A stretch of DNA of 64,000 nucleotides from Polyangium jinanense (GCF_028435365.1 NZ_JAGTJJ010000029.1:1-64000), one strand, 5' to 3'. Shown: positions 43,991 to 57,740, counted from the first letter of the stretch. Numbers and translations: made by a program. Notes: generated by a model not told the origin, from the letters alone.

Positions 43991-45037
43991 TCAGAATTTT
44001 CCGATGAGAAGCGCCCCGCCCCCGGTTCGATCGGCCCAGGGCGCCACTTCGTACTGGAAACCCGTTCGCGATGCGGGTTTGGGTGCCTCGGCGCGCTCGG
44101 GGAGCAAGGCGAGCACGAGCGCCGTCACCGCGCCCGCCGCGCCGATGCCAAAGGCGACGTTCGCCACCGTGGCAGACCGGAGCGCGTCCTCGCGGAGCTC
44201 GCGCCCGCGCTCGCAGGAGGCCGCCGTCGTGCAGGACTCCTGGATCGAGATCGACGCGGCATTCCGGCTCCCAGCCGAGAGCGCGAAGGCCGCCGCGACC
44301 GAAAATCCCGTGAGCCCCACCCCGCCCGCCACGATCGCAAAGACCTTGCGCGGGCCAAGTCCCTTGGAGGTCGAAAGGTTTGAGGTCCCAGGATCCAGTC
44401 GCGCCGGATCTTTCTTCGGTGTGTCGACGGGCGCGGGGCGATTGCCGTCGGGGACCTCGACCTCGGCGATCTTGCGCGGCTCGGCCGTGACCGTGGCCCG
44501 GAACTCGGGCCGGCCCGGAAGGCGCGCGACGATCTCGTACGTGCCGGGATCGATGGGCTGGGCGACCCCGAGCTCGTCCGGCGAGAGGCGCACGCCGTTG
44601 CGGAAGACCGCGATCCCTTCAGCGCCCTTCGGCAGCCGCACGAGCAGGCGCGGCAGCTCCGGTTCGAGCGCGCTCGCGCGCTGCCGGGCAAACGCGCCGC
44701 GCTCGTCGTTCACGGCCTCCGCGCGCCGGGCCGTCTCGCCGTACTCGCGCCAAGCGGTCGCGGTGCGGCCCTCCTGCTCGTGGCAGGCCGCGAGCAGCCC
44801 GAGCGTGCCGATGGCCGGATCGAGCGCGTCGCTCTGGGCGAGTTTCGTGCAAGCCTCGACGAACGCGCCCTGTTCGAGCAGGCGCTTGCCGTCCTGGAAA
44901 AGGGTCTCGGCGAGCGTCGCAGCCGCGGTGGGATCCGCGGGCGACGTGAGCAGGGGCTCTTCGTCCGCGCGGGCCGCGGCGGGCACGAGGGCGAGAAGCG
45001 ACGCAGCGACGAGGACGAACCTATTTGCGCTTGCCAC
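43991..45037 (-). CDS. TPR-like periplasmic protein coupled to Ser/Thr kinase
   Basis: A 348-residue protein with a signal peptide (ending ARADEEP) and a helical region (about 35-120) with the tetratricopeptide-like string LFQDGKRLLEQGAFVEACTKL then DPAIGTLGLLAACHEQEGR. A PEGA-like beta segment (about 130-190) precedes a late membrane helix pair (about 235-260 and 290-315). The start is a GTG that lies 17 bases inside the end of the kinase gene, so translation is coupled. This TPR-plus-kinase pairing is frequent in Polyangiales. The protein may sense envelope state for the kinase. Confidence 0.72.
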   Translation of the reverse strand: MASANRFVLVAASLLALVPAAARADEEPLLTSPADPTAAATLAETLFQDGKRLLEQGAFVEACTKLAQSDALDPAIGTLGLLAACHEQEGRTATAWREYGETARRAEAVNDERGAFARQRASALEPELPRLLVRLPKGAEGIAVFRNGVRLSPDELGVAQPIDPGTYEIVARLPGRPEFRATVTAEPRKIAEVEVPDGNRPAPVDTPKKDPARLDPGTSNLSTSKGLGPRKVFAIVAGGVGLTGFSVAAAFALSAGSRNAASISIQESCTTAASCERGRELREDALRSATVANVAFGIGAAGAVTALVLALLPERAEAPKPASRTGFQYEVAPWADRTGGGALLIGKF

Positions 45038-46394
45038 CAAAAATCCCCACGGTTTGCTTGATTGTTTGCGTTTGTTTCGAGGTCTTCGTCGTCGTGGGCG
45101 ACGTCTTCGTGGACTTCGCCGTGCTCGTGGTCGTCGTCGTGGGCGACGCCGCGGAGGCGAGCGGCTCCGCGGCCGTCGGAGGCGGCGCGGGCGGCGTCGT
45201 CGGCTCGGGCGCGCGCGCAGCGGGCGTGGCCTCGGGCGGCGTCGTCGCGGCTGCGGGCGGCGCTGCCTGTTGCGTGATGACGACGAGCGAGACGACGAGG
45301 GCGGTGGCGACGAGGCCCGAGGCCGCGAACAACGCCGCGCGTTTTTTCCGGCCCCGGACGTTGCTACCGAAGTCGACAGAGCTCGTGAGGCCCGCGTGCG
45401 TATGGGCGAGCGCGCGCGGGAGCGTGACCGCTTGGTCCGTGGGCACGCGCGAGGGGCGCGGCGGTGCGGCGGTCTCGACGCTCGCAATGCCCGCGAGCAT
45501 GTGGACGATACGCGTGGCCCGCGCGCTCGCCTCGGGGCCGCCGAAGGGCGCGATCGCCTCCGCGAACGCGCCGAGGTCCGGGAACCGCTCGTGCGGACGC
45601 TTCGCGAGGGCGCGCAGGATCGCCTCTTCGAGCCGAGCCGGCACCTCGGGGCGTTTTTCGCGCACGCGCGGCGGCGGCTGCGTGGCGATGACGACGATGA
45701 GCTGCGTGATGCTCTCGGCCTCGAAGGGCGGCGCGCCCGCGAGCATCTCGTACAGGATCATCCCGAGCGCGTGCTGATCGCTGCGTGCGTCGACGTTCTT
45801 CGTCGACTGGATCTGCTCGGGGGACATGTACTGCGGGGTGCCGAAGACCGCGTCGGTGCCGGTGATCGAGGCGCTCTGCCCCGGCGCCTCTTTCGAGAGG
45901 CCGAAATCGAGCACCTTGAGCACGCGCGGGCGGAGCGGGCGCTCGGCGAGGAAGAGGTTCGCCGGCTTGAGATCCCGGTGCACGAGGCCCTGCGCGTGCG
46001 CGGCCGCGATGCCCTCGCAGGCCTCGAGCGCGAGGTCCGTGGCCTCGGTGACGGGGAGTTTTCCACGGCGCGTCAGCTCGGCTTCGAGGTCGTGCCCGTA
46101 GAGCCGCTCCATCACGAGGTACGGCGTGCCCGTCTCCGTTTGCCCGACGTCACTCACGCGCGCGATGTGCTCGGAGGGCAAGGTCGCGGCGATGCGAGCT
46201 TCACGGAGGAAGCGCGTCACGACGTCCGAGGAAAGCACGAGCGACGGGTTCAGGAGCTTGATGGCGACGGTCTGGCCGAGCGCGAGGTGCGTGGCTTCGA
46301 GGACCACACCCATCCCGCCGCTGCCGAGTTCTTGCTCGACACGGTACTTGCCCAGCAGGATGGTCCCGGGCAGCGGCGCCACCATCATACTCAT
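45021..46394 (-). CDS. Eukaryote-type membrane Ser/Thr protein kinase
   Basis: A 457-residue kinase. The catalytic domain (about 15-280) has the P-loop GSGGMG, catalytic Lys in VAIKLL, HRDLKPANLFL, DFGLS, activation-loop FGTPQYMSPEQ and DARSDQHALGMILYEML. A juxtamembrane linker leads to one transmembrane helix (about 350-370). A Thr/Pro/Ala-rich extracytoplasmic tail of about 85 residues follows, with many Thr-Thr and Lys. All catalytic residues are present. The ATG reading MSMMVAPLPG is preferred to a GTG five codons earlier. Its 3' end overlaps the TPR-like gene by 17 bases. Confidence 0.93.
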   Translation of the reverse strand: MSMMVAPLPGTILLGKYRVEQELGSGGMGVVLEATHLALGQTVAIKLLNPSLVLSSDVVTRFLREARIAATLPSEHIARVSDVGQTETGTPYLVMERLYGHDLEAELTRRGKLPVTEATDLALEACEGIAAAHAQGLVHRDLKPANLFLAERPLRPRVLKVLDFGLSKEAPGQSASITGTDAVFGTPQYMSPEQIQSTKNVDARSDQHALGMILYEMLAGAPPFEAESITQLIVVIATQPPPRVREKRPEVPARLEEAILRALAKRPHERFPDLGAFAEAIAPFGGPEASARATRIVHMLAGIASVETAAPPRPSRVPTDQAVTLPRALAHTHAGLTSSVDFGSNVRGRKKRAALFAASGLVATALVVSLVVITQQAAPPAAATTPPEATPAARAPEPTTPPAPPPTAAEPLASAASPTTTTTSTAKSTKTSPTTTKTSKQTQTIKQTVGIFGGKRK

Positions 46395-46638
46395 CACGGA
46401 CGCTATCACGGCTCGTGTCCGGCCGAAACAAGGTCGTCGCGTATGCGTCGGGACGGACGTGTCGGAAATCTGTCACCCGCATCCGCGCGCGGGTGTCCGC
46501 GGACGAACCGTTGCCATTGGCGACGCACGGGGAGGGGCCGCCGGCGGAGGCTCGAAGGGCCGGACGACGCCGAAAAAGGAGGTGTCCGCGATTTCCGACG
46601 CCGGTTGGTTCGTGGACAAAGGCCCGAATCCGTGTTTC

Positions 46639-49677
<3,039 letters not shown>

Positions 49678-49779
49678 GCACGTTCCCGCGCCTTTTTCCC
49701 GAGGGCCAAGGTTTACGGCCGGCGCGCCCGTCGCCTAGACTCGCGCGCCGGGGCGCTCGTGCGCCCGAGGGAGGTGTCC

Positions 49780-50370
49780 GTGTCCATTCGTTCGTTGCCT
49801 GCGATATCGCTGGTCGCGGTGATGCTCTGCGCTGTCGGGTGCAACAAATCCGACCCAGCCGCCGGCGGAGAGGTGAAGCCCGAATCCCGGGCCGGTGCCG
49901 AGGGGAAGGCCGCGTCGGGGCAGAAGCCCGCGGACACGGACGCGGCGAAGGCGCTGCTCGAACAGTTCTTGAAGCCCGGCGTCGATCACGCGGCGCTCAC
50001 GAAGCCGCTCGAGCCGACGGCCGAGGATTACAAGGCCGTCTTCAAGGAAGAGGCCGCGGGCAAGCTCGAATCGCATTACAAGAAGATGTGGTCCGACCCG
50101 AACGCGGCCATCAAGCCGAACGAGGGACAAACCCAGCTCCTCCTCTACTCGGCGACGACGGAGGAGATCGCGGCGGGCGATGGCGACGGCCCGAATTTCC
50201 CCGGCGGATACAAGAAGGCGGTGGAATCGATGAAGCCGGGCGTGCGCTGGTATCGGTTCAAGTTCGTCAAGCCTGGCGAGACGCTCGGCATGGCATTCGA
50301 CGGGCTCACGTTCGTGAATGGCAAATGGCGCTTCTTCCCGAAGCCGTGGCGCGGGCTCGAGGGATCGTGA
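49780..50370 (+). CDS. Hypothetical lipoprotein
   Basis: A 196-residue lipoprotein with lipobox CAVGC (Cys about 18) followed by a charged linker. The domain of about 140 residues has no family I recognise. It shows alternating Lys/Glu-rich helices (LLEQFLKPGVDHAALTKPLE) and a C-terminal beta part (GMAFDGLTFVNGKWRFFPKPW) with a fold reminiscent of NTF2- or cystatin-like small domains. That comparison is a guess. The GTG start is set by GGGAGG eight bases upstream. The next gene starts 17 bases after its stop, so they may be co-expressed. Confidence 0.65.
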   Translation: MSIRSLPAISLVAVMLCAVGCNKSDPAAGGEVKPESRAGAEGKAASGQKPADTDAAKALLEQFLKPGVDHAALTKPLEPTAEDYKAVFKEEAAGKLESHYKKMWSDPNAAIKPNEGQTQLLLYSATTEEIAAGDGDGPNFPGGYKKAVESMKPGVRWYRFKFVKPGETLGMAFDGLTFVNGKWRFFPKPWRGLEGS

Positions 50371-50387
50371 TGGGCACGGAGAGACAC

Positions 50388-51020
50388 ATGATCAAAAAAG
50401 AATGGATGTTTCTGTTCCTGGGGCTCTCGGCGGCACTTTCCGGCTGCAGCGGCGGCGAGGGAGGCTCCGGGACGAACGAGCCGGCCGACGTTTGCGCGCC
50501 TTTCATGTCGGAGGCCTCCGCGGGCGAGGTCGAGATCGTCGTCCGGAACGACCGCTCCACGCCCGTCTACCTACGCAACGGTATGTGCGACGCGCGGTTC
50601 TCCCTCCAGCCGCTCGGGGCGCCGGCGGGGGAGACATCCCGAAGGGCCGAGCTCACGGTCCTCGACGTCACGTGTGACGACGCCCGAACGCTCGAAGCGT
50701 TCCCGCTCGATTGCTTCGACTCGTCGTTGCCTCCGATCGCGCCAGGCGCGACGGTGACGTTTCCCTGGAAGGGCCTGCTCTACGAGCGCGTCGGCATGCC
50801 GGCGAGCTGCTACAACGAGAAGGCGACCCCGCCCCTACCGTCCACGTGTTCCCAGGGCTTCGCCGTCGCGCCGGGCATGGTGGAGGCGACGATACCGCTC
50901 TTCGCGAACGCCATGGAGAACTGCGAGGGCGGCTGCCAGACCGGGCTCGATCCGTTCGAGGTCAAAGGAACGTTCAGCTACCCCGACGAAAAGACCGTCA
51001 CGATCCCCGTCCCGCCCTGA
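50388..51020 (+). CDS. Hypothetical Cys-containing lipoprotein
   Basis: A 210-residue lipoprotein (lipobox SALSGC-like, AALSGC) of unknown family. Its mature part has eight or more cysteines that could form disulfides and Ig-like beta strands (EVEIVVRNDRSTPVYLRN, VKGTFSYPDEKTVTIPV). The ATG reading M-I-K-K-E is preferred because GGAGAG precedes it; an in-frame ATG at 50370 overlaps the previous stop and would add six residues. Its stop is two bases from the convergent diiron protein gene. Confidence 0.65.
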   Translation: MIKKEWMFLFLGLSAALSGCSGGEGGSGTNEPADVCAPFMSEASAGEVEIVVRNDRSTPVYLRNGMCDARFSLQPLGAPAGETSRRAELTVLDVTCDDARTLEAFPLDCFDSSLPPIAPGATVTFPWKGLLYERVGMPASCYNEKATPPLPSTCSQGFAVAPGMVEATIPLFANAMENCEGGCQTGLDPFEVKGTFSYPDEKTVTIPVPP

Positions 51021-51021
51021 C

Positions 51022-52200
<1,179 letters not shown>

Positions 52201-52229
52201 GGTGTGTCTCCTCCGAAAACCGTTGCACC

Positions 52230-52991
52230 TCAAAGTGTCGCGAGGAAATTCCTCGCCAGCGCGTCGTGGTAGCGGACCAGAAATGCGTTGATGAGCGGCA
52301 GCGCCCGCTCGACCATGGAGGCGGCCTGCTCGGGCGAGAGCGAGGAGAGGCGCTCGGTGAGGAGCTTCGCCTCGCGGGCGAAGAGCGCGCCCATGGCCTC
52401 CTCGTACATCAGGATGTCGCGCGCAGAAAAGCCGATCGACTCGTCGAAGCCGATCCGCCGGAGCTCGGCGAACGTCTCCAGGATCCACGTGTCGTCGCTC
52501 GCCACGACGAGCCGCGCGCGGCCCGAGGCGTCGTGCTCCTCCGCGGCCGCGATGAGCCCGAGCTCGACCATGTCCTCGAGATCTTTCCGCGAGAGGCCGA
52601 GCTTCTGGATGAGCTCATGGGCGTCCGCGGTCGTGGGTTTGTCCGCGCGCGCGCCGAGCGTGGCGCTGAGGCGCGCTTTCACTTCGTGCACGAACCTGCG
52701 CTGCGCGGGGCTGAAGGCCTCGTCGCGTTCCTCGAGCAGGGCCTTGATGGCGCGCAGGGGGAGGAAGCGCTCGTGCTGGAGCTTGCGCACGAGGAGGACG
52801 CGGGCGAGGTGTTCCTCGCCGTAATAGGCCATGTTGCGGCCGGTCTTGTGGCCCTCGGGCACGAGGCCCTGCTGGATGTAGAAATGAATGACCTGCCGCG
52901 GCAAACCCGTCCGCTCGCAGAGGTCCTTCATGCGATACGGATAGGCCTCGCGGTCCACGGCGGGACCCTTGCTCGCGAGCGCAACGTCCAT
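52230..52991 (-). CDS. MerR-family transcriptional regulator
   Basis: A 253-residue regulator. The N-terminal winged HTH (about 17-85) reads YRMKDLCERTGLPRQVIHFYIQQGLVP then AYYGEEHLARVLLVRKL. A long helical effector domain of about 160 residues follows, larger than in metal-sensing MerR proteins and without a Cys cluster, so an organic or lipid ligand is likelier. The ATG overlaps the reductase stop by one base (TGATG), and the diiron gene follows after 29 bases. It probably controls this operon through the palindrome at 54321-54343. Confidence 0.9.
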   Translation of the reverse strand: MDVALASKGPAVDREAYPYRMKDLCERTGLPRQVIHFYIQQGLVPEGHKTGRNMAYYGEEHLARVLLVRKLQHERFLPLRAIKALLEERDEAFSPAQRRFVHEVKARLSATLGARADKPTTADAHELIQKLGLSRKDLEDMVELGLIAAAEEHDASGRARLVVASDDTWILETFAELRRIGFDESIGFSARDILMYEEAMGALFAREAKLLTERLSSLSPEQAASMVERALPLINAFLVRYHDALARNFLATL

Positions 52992-54292
52992 CACGGGACT
53001 TCCACCGTGCACGGCGCCGCCGCGCGGGACACGCACGCGAGGACGAACCCCTGGCTTCGCTCCTCCTCGTGCAGGCAATTCGGCTCTTCGCTCGTCACGT
53101 TCCCCGAGAGGAGCTTCACTTTGCACACGCCGCACCCGCCCATCGTACACGAGAACGGCATGGGCAGCGACGCGGCCAGGCCCGCTTCGAGCAGGGTTTG
53201 TCCGGGAGCGGCGGAGACGGTCTTCGTGCGGCCGCGAAGGCGGATCTCGACCGGAGCGGAGGTCGTCGGGAGTGCGGGCGTGGTGCGGCGCGCGGGCGCG
53301 GAGAATCGCTCCTCGTGGATGCGGGCGGGAGCGACGCCGCGGGCGAGGAGGGCCTCGCGCGCCGCGACCATCATCGGCTCGGGGCCGCAGACGTAATACG
53401 CGGTGGTGTCCGCGTCGAGGTCCGAGGACGCGGCGATCGCGTCGAGCTCGCGCGTGACGTTGTCACGATCGAGGAGGCCCGTGCGTCCGGTGAAACCCGC
53501 GGGCGGATCGGAGAGAACGTGGCGGAGCGTGAAGCGGTCCGCGTGGGCTCGAGCGAGGGATTCGAACGCGTCGCGGAAGATGATGTCGGCCTCGCCGCGG
53601 TTTCCGTACACGAGGGAAACGCGGCTTCCGGGCTCGCGGGCGAGCGTGGTCCGCGTGATCGAGGCGAGCGGCGTGATGCCGCTGCCGCCCGCGAGGAGCA
53701 CGAGGTGCCTTCGCGCCGCGGGATCCGGCGTCACGGTGAAGTTGCCCGAGGGGCCGAGCACGTCGAGGACGTCGCCTTCCGCGACCCGCTCGTTCAGGTG
53801 GTTCGAGGCGCGCCCGTCGGGCATTCGTTTGATGGTGATCGTCACCTCGGCGGCGGCGCCGTCCTCGTCGGGGAGGCTCGAGATCGAATAAGCGCGGCGG
53901 AGAACCTCGCCGCTCGTGAGCGTGACGAGCACCGTGAAGAACTGGCCGGGCACGAACGAGATGCGGCGGCCCTCGGGATCGGTGAGCGTGAGCGAGACGG
54001 CGTCCTTGGTCTCGCGTACGACGCGGGTGACGCGGAGCCTTCGCGGCGTGATGCCGGCGCTCGACTCGGGCGTGACGGCGAAAAGGTGCCGGGCGAGTGG
54101 CGCGCGGATCGCGTAGGGCGGGGGGCGCGCGCCGGTGAAGTCGCTCAAGACCGTGCGTACGTCACGCACCAGCGCTTCGAGCCGGACGACGACGGTGGCG
54201 GGCAGGAGAGCCGCGGGGCCGAAGCCTCTTCGCGCATCGTTCCCCTTCTGGCTCTCGCTCTCGCTGCCGTTCCGGGCCTTGTCGAGCTCCAT
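52991..54292 (-). CDS. Flavin/2Fe-2S oxidoreductase (PaaE/Hmp-like electron donor)
   Basis: A 433-residue electron-transfer protein. An N-terminal extension of about 80 residues precedes a ferredoxin-NADP reductase module: FAD motif RRAYSISS, a GPSGNFTV loop, the NAD(P) motif LLAGGSGITPLASI and YYVCGPEPMM. A C-terminal plant-type 2Fe-2S domain has CTMGGCGVCKVK plus a distal Cys in LACVSR. The layout matches reductases that feed diiron oxygenases and desaturases. The partner is probably the diiron protein two genes downstream. ATG 54292 is favoured; a longer frame would run into the operator palindrome. Confidence 0.92.
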   Translation of the reverse strand: MELDKARNGSESESQKGNDARRGFGPAALLPATVVVRLEALVRDVRTVLSDFTGARPPPYAIRAPLARHLFAVTPESSAGITPRRLRVTRVVRETKDAVSLTLTDPEGRRISFVPGQFFTVLVTLTSGEVLRRAYSISSLPDEDGAAAEVTITIKRMPDGRASNHLNERVAEGDVLDVLGPSGNFTVTPDPAARRHLVLLAGGSGITPLASITRTTLAREPGSRVSLVYGNRGEADIIFRDAFESLARAHADRFTLRHVLSDPPAGFTGRTGLLDRDNVTRELDAIAASSDLDADTTAYYVCGPEPMMVAAREALLARGVAPARIHEERFSAPARRTTPALPTTSAPVEIRLRGRTKTVSAAPGQTLLEAGLAASLPMPFSCTMGGCGVCKVKLLSGNVTSEEPNCLHEEERSQGFVLACVSRAAAPCTVEVP

Positions 54293-54320
54293 GGCTCGCT
54301 TGTACCCCCTCGAACTGCAA

Positions 54321-54343
54321 AGTGTCAAGTGTCACTTGACACT
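54321..54343. promoter_or_regulatory. Perfect-arm palindrome, likely MerR operator
   Basis: Arms AGTGTCAAG and CTTGACACT are exact reverse complements around a five-base TGTCA centre. Inside it, TGTCA recurs with spacing TGTCA-N2-TGTCA-N2-TGACA. It lies 29 bases before the reductase ATG and 58 before the divergent gene at 54401. A minus-strand TTGACA is embedded in it with TACAAG 18 bases on, so a bound regulator would cover the promoter. Confidence 0.7.
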
Positions 54344-54400
54344 ACGCGCTCACGGCGGGCGTCGTGCAGCTCTCGGGGGCCGGGATGATTGGGATCGGGG

Positions 54401-55312
54401 ATGAGGCACGAAATCGACGGAACGACGATCCGAGCGGCAAAAACCGGCCATAGATGCTTCAGGTTCGTACCATCGGCGCTGGTTCGTCGGCGGGACGTGT
54501 TGTCATCCAGCCTGCATCATGCTTTGCTCGATACCGTGAGTTACCTGTTCGTCGCGTACCTGTACGACAAACGTCGCTGCTCGGCGAAGGTCATCGTGGA
54601 TCCGTGGGCCGACGCGGAGCCGGGCTTCGCGGGCGAGAGCCTCGTGCGTGTCGCCGTGAGCCCGCGCGTCGAGGCGGTGTTCTACTTCCCCGGGAATTTC
54701 CGGCTCAAATCGCAGGCATTCTCGTTCGGCTGCGAGGTGTTCCTGGTCGACGACTGGGCCACGGCCCCGGCCGAGGCGCTCCGGAGGGCCGGCGCGCGCG
54801 ATTGGCAATACGTGGCGTGGGCGTCCTCGGACATGAGCGACTACGACGTGGCCATGCGTTTCACGCCCGACGGATTCGACGGCCGCGCGATGATCGACGG
54901 GGAGGGCGAGCGCATCGCGATCGACAAGGGTGTCATCCAGACGTACGAAAAAAAGACGATCGCCGCCTCGCCGCAGGAGCTCGGCTTCGGGACCGAAGGG
55001 TTCGACGAGGAGGCGTTCGAGCGCGCGCTCGTGGAACGAGAAGAGCCCTTCCGGCCGGGTCTTCTGGTGCACGATACGCTCGGCGTGACACGCGGGAAGG
55101 TGATCGACGCGCTTCACAACGTGGCCGATGGGCAAGGCGAGGCGCTCTGGCCCAAGGGCGGGCCGCTGGATACGCAGGCCCTTCGCCGCGCGGCCGCGGA
55201 AGCCGAGGATTCGTTCGTGCCGGCGCTGCCGCTCTGGGAGCATTTGCGCGGCGAGGCGATGAAGCCCGAAAGCGGGCCGAGGAAAAAGAGGGCGCGGATG
55301 AAGGCGGGCTGA
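54401..55312 (+). CDS. Hypothetical protein
   Basis: I do not recognise this 303-residue protein. It has no signal or membrane segment. It is a mixed alpha/beta protein with segments VAVSPRVEAVFYFPGNFRLKS (shown in part) and SDMSDYDVAMRFTPDGFDG, and a basic C-terminal tail (KKRARMK). It diverges from the reductase-MerR-diiron operon, with the palindrome lying between, so it might be co-regulated. ATG 54401 follows GGGATCGGGG. The convergent M28 peptidase gene ends two bases past its stop. Confidence 0.6.
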   Translation: MRHEIDGTTIRAAKTGHRCFRFVPSALVRRRDVLSSSLHHALLDTVSYLFVAYLYDKRRCSAKVIVDPWADAEPGFAGESLVRVAVSPRVEAVFYFPGNFRLKSQAFSFGCEVFLVDDWATAPAEALRRAGARDWQYVAWASSDMSDYDVAMRFTPDGFDGRAMIDGEGERIAIDKGVIQTYEKKTIAASPQELGFGTEGFDEEAFERALVEREEPFRPGLLVHDTLGVTRGKVIDALHNVADGQGEALWPKGGPLDTQALRRAAAEAEDSFVPALPLWEHLRGEAMKPESGPRKKRARMKAG

Positions 55313-55313
55313 T

Positions 55314-57629
55314 TCAGGGGCCCGGGCCGAAGGGGCGCTCGACGGCGACAAACGTCGAGCCGGCGATCCAGAAGGGCATCGGCATCACGTCCGCGGGCAT
55401 CGGCGCGCGGAGGAGCTCTGCGGGCAAGGCGTACGTCCGATCGACCACCCGCACGGTCGCGGGCGCGAAAGGCGTGATGTCGAGGGACCATTCGATGCCC
55501 TCCGCGGGTAAACCCTGGAAGGTAAAACCCCAGGGATCGTCGGTTGTCGCGCGAAATCCGTTCGGCTCGTCCACGCGGCGCCCGTCGATGGTCGCGCCGC
55601 GGAGGGGCGCCTCCGAGGTGACCGAGACGAGGACGAACGGCGCGTTCCGGCCCGAGCGAATCCGAAAGCGGAGGGTGCGGATTCCATCGTGAAGGGTGTC
55701 GCCGAGGGATTCGAGCTGGGGAGGCGGGACGTCGAGCGGCGGCGCCTCGGCCTCGTGCCGGAGCGTGCCCTGGCCGGGAAGGGAGAATCGCGGGGCGCGG
55801 CGCGTGGCTTCGGGGATGTGCAACGTCGTCCAGGGAGCCGGCTTTTCTTCCGTCGTCGTCCAGACGGCCGCGCGGCGACCGGCGTCGAGGGCGTACGCGA
55901 GGCACGCCGGGCGGGGCTCGGAGGGAGAGAAGGAGTTTGTCGCGACGGACAGGCCCAGCGTGACGGCGCATGCGCCGGCGAGGCCGAGGGCGGGTTTTCG
56001 CGACGCACCCGCGCCGAGGACTTCGAGCAGCGGGGCCAAGAGGCCCGCGAGGAGCACGACGACGGCGACGGCCGGCGCGGCCCGCGGCAAGCCGAGCGCG
56101 ATGAGGAGGAGGTAAGGGACGGGGACGACGAGGACGAGCGCCGGAAGCGCGGAAAGCAGGAGCCAGAGGCCGCTCGACGGCGATTCCGGCGAAGGGCGCC
56201 TTTGCCAGACGAGCAGGCCCGTAAGCGATGCGGCGAGCGGGAGGGCAAAAAGAAAACTTGCGCCCGGGAGGAGCGCGGCCGTCGCGAGGGCGAGGAGGAG
56301 CCAGGCCGCGGCCGCGCCGAGCGCGAGCTCGAACGGGGAGAGGCGTGCCCGGAAAAACCTATAGGCGGCGGCATATACGGCGACGCCGAGCAGGGCGATG
56401 GCGATTCGCGCGAGGCCCGGATCGAAGGGGTCGCCGCGGAAAGCGCCCCACGCGGGCGTGAGGGCGCGGAGCGCGGCGACGAGCCCGGCCGCGAGCGCGG
56501 CCGCGGCCACGAGCGAGGCGAGGAGCGTGCCGAACCCGGCAAGCACACGCGCGGGGCGCGCTTGCCCACGCCGCATGGCGAAAACGAGCGCGAGGACGAA
56601 CAGGGCCACGGGGATCATCGCAATCGGCAGCGCCCACGCGCGGCCGTAGACGACGAGGCCGAGGCCCGGGACGTCGAAATAAACGACCGGCTCGGCCCTG
56701 AGGGTCGTGAGATCCAGGTCCCCGAAGCGCCGCGCGAGGGCGAATGCGAGCATTCCCTCGTGCGCGAGGGTCCGCCGGTCGAGGTGCGCCGGGTCGTCGA
56801 CGGGCGCGTGGTAATGGGCAGCGCCGTCGGCAAACGCGAAATTCATTCCAGGCACGCCGGCGCGCAGAAACGGAAAGATGTCGGTCTGGTGGCCGAGGCG
56901 GCGCGCGATTTCGGGGAAGAGCGACGAGGCGACCGGATCGGGCACGGCGTCCGCGAAATGCCGCACGAGCGCGCCGGCGCCGGCGCTCGTCTCGATGAGC
57001 CCGACGGGGCCTCGCGTGCCACGCCCGTCGAAGTTCAGCACGAGGCCGATGTCGCGGAACGATGGGTGCTCGTGGACGAATACGTTCCCGCCGAGGACGC
57101 CGGCTTCCTCGGCGTCCGTGAACAGGAAAATCATGTCGTTGCGGAGCGTGGGGCCCTCGCGGAGGGCGCGGGCCGTCTCCAGCAGGACGGCGACGCCGCT
57201 CGCGTCGTCGGCCGCGCCGGGGGCATTGGGGACCGAGTCGTAATGGGCGACGAGCGCGAGGGCCGGGCCACGCTCACGTCCAGGCAAACGCGCGACGAGG
57301 TTTTCCACGCGGGAGACGTCGTACGGCACGCCCCAGTGTGTGCCGAGCGCCGTGGCACGCTGGATTTCCACGGAGATGCCGAGGCGCGTAAGCTCGTCGC
57401 GGATGAAGTCCCGCGCGGCGTCGTGGCCCGGGGTGCCCGGAGGTCGCGGCGCCGCGGCGATGCGCGTGACGTGGGCCGCGGCGCGATCGACCGAAAAAGC
57501 CTGCGGCGTCGTGCTCGCCGGTGGGTCTTTCGGGACGAACCCGAAGATCCGGAAGGCGACGATCCCGAGGAGGGCGAGGACGAGCGCGGCGCGGAGGGCC
57601 CCCGGGTGCTCTTCCGGCTTGTTCACCAT
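55314..57629 (-). CDS. Membrane M28-family zinc aminopeptidase
   Basis: A 771-residue protein. One N-terminal helix (about 12-32) anchors an M28 catalytic domain (about 50-320). Zinc ligands are His129 (VAHYDS), Asp142 (AADDASG), the pair Glu174-Glu175 (TDAEEAG), Asp201 (NFDGRG) and a late His (HYHAPVDD). About eight more hydrophobic helices follow (about 345-600), then a beta-rich domain of about 150 residues. This build resembles the ERMP1/Fxna group of membrane M28 peptidases. The catalytic side should face the periplasm. It diverges from the CocE-type hydrolase gene. Confidence 0.9.
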   Translation of the reverse strand: MVNKPEEHPGALRAALVLALLGIVAFRIFGFVPKDPPASTTPQAFSVDRAAAHVTRIAAAPRPPGTPGHDAARDFIRDELTRLGISVEIQRATALGTHWGVPYDVSRVENLVARLPGRERGPALALVAHYDSVPNAPGAADDASGVAVLLETARALREGPTLRNDMIFLFTDAEEAGVLGGNVFVHEHPSFRDIGLVLNFDGRGTRGPVGLIETSAGAGALVRHFADAVPDPVASSLFPEIARRLGHQTDIFPFLRAGVPGMNFAFADGAAHYHAPVDDPAHLDRRTLAHEGMLAFALARRFGDLDLTTLRAEPVVYFDVPGLGLVVYGRAWALPIAMIPVALFVLALVFAMRRGQARPARVLAGFGTLLASLVAAAALAAGLVAALRALTPAWGAFRGDPFDPGLARIAIALLGVAVYAAAYRFFRARLSPFELALGAAAAWLLLALATAALLPGASFLFALPLAASLTGLLVWQRRPSPESPSSGLWLLLSALPALVLVVPVPYLLLIALGLPRAAPAVAVVVLLAGLLAPLLEVLGAGASRKPALGLAGACAVTLGLSVATNSFSPSEPRPACLAYALDAGRRAAVWTTTEEKPAPWTTLHIPEATRRAPRFSLPGQGTLRHEAEAPPLDVPPPQLESLGDTLHDGIRTLRFRIRSGRNAPFVLVSVTSEAPLRGATIDGRRVDEPNGFRATTDDPWGFTFQGLPAEGIEWSLDITPFAPATVRVVDRTYALPAELLRAPMPADVMPMPFWIAGSTFVAVERPFGPGP

Positions 57630-57740
57630 GTCCCGACCCTACCACCCCGGAGGTGCGGCGCACGTCGATTGAATTTTGGTCACAGCGGCTACGGGCGAGC
57701 GTCTATCCTGTGCCCCCCCGGCGCTCCCAGGAGGTCGTTC

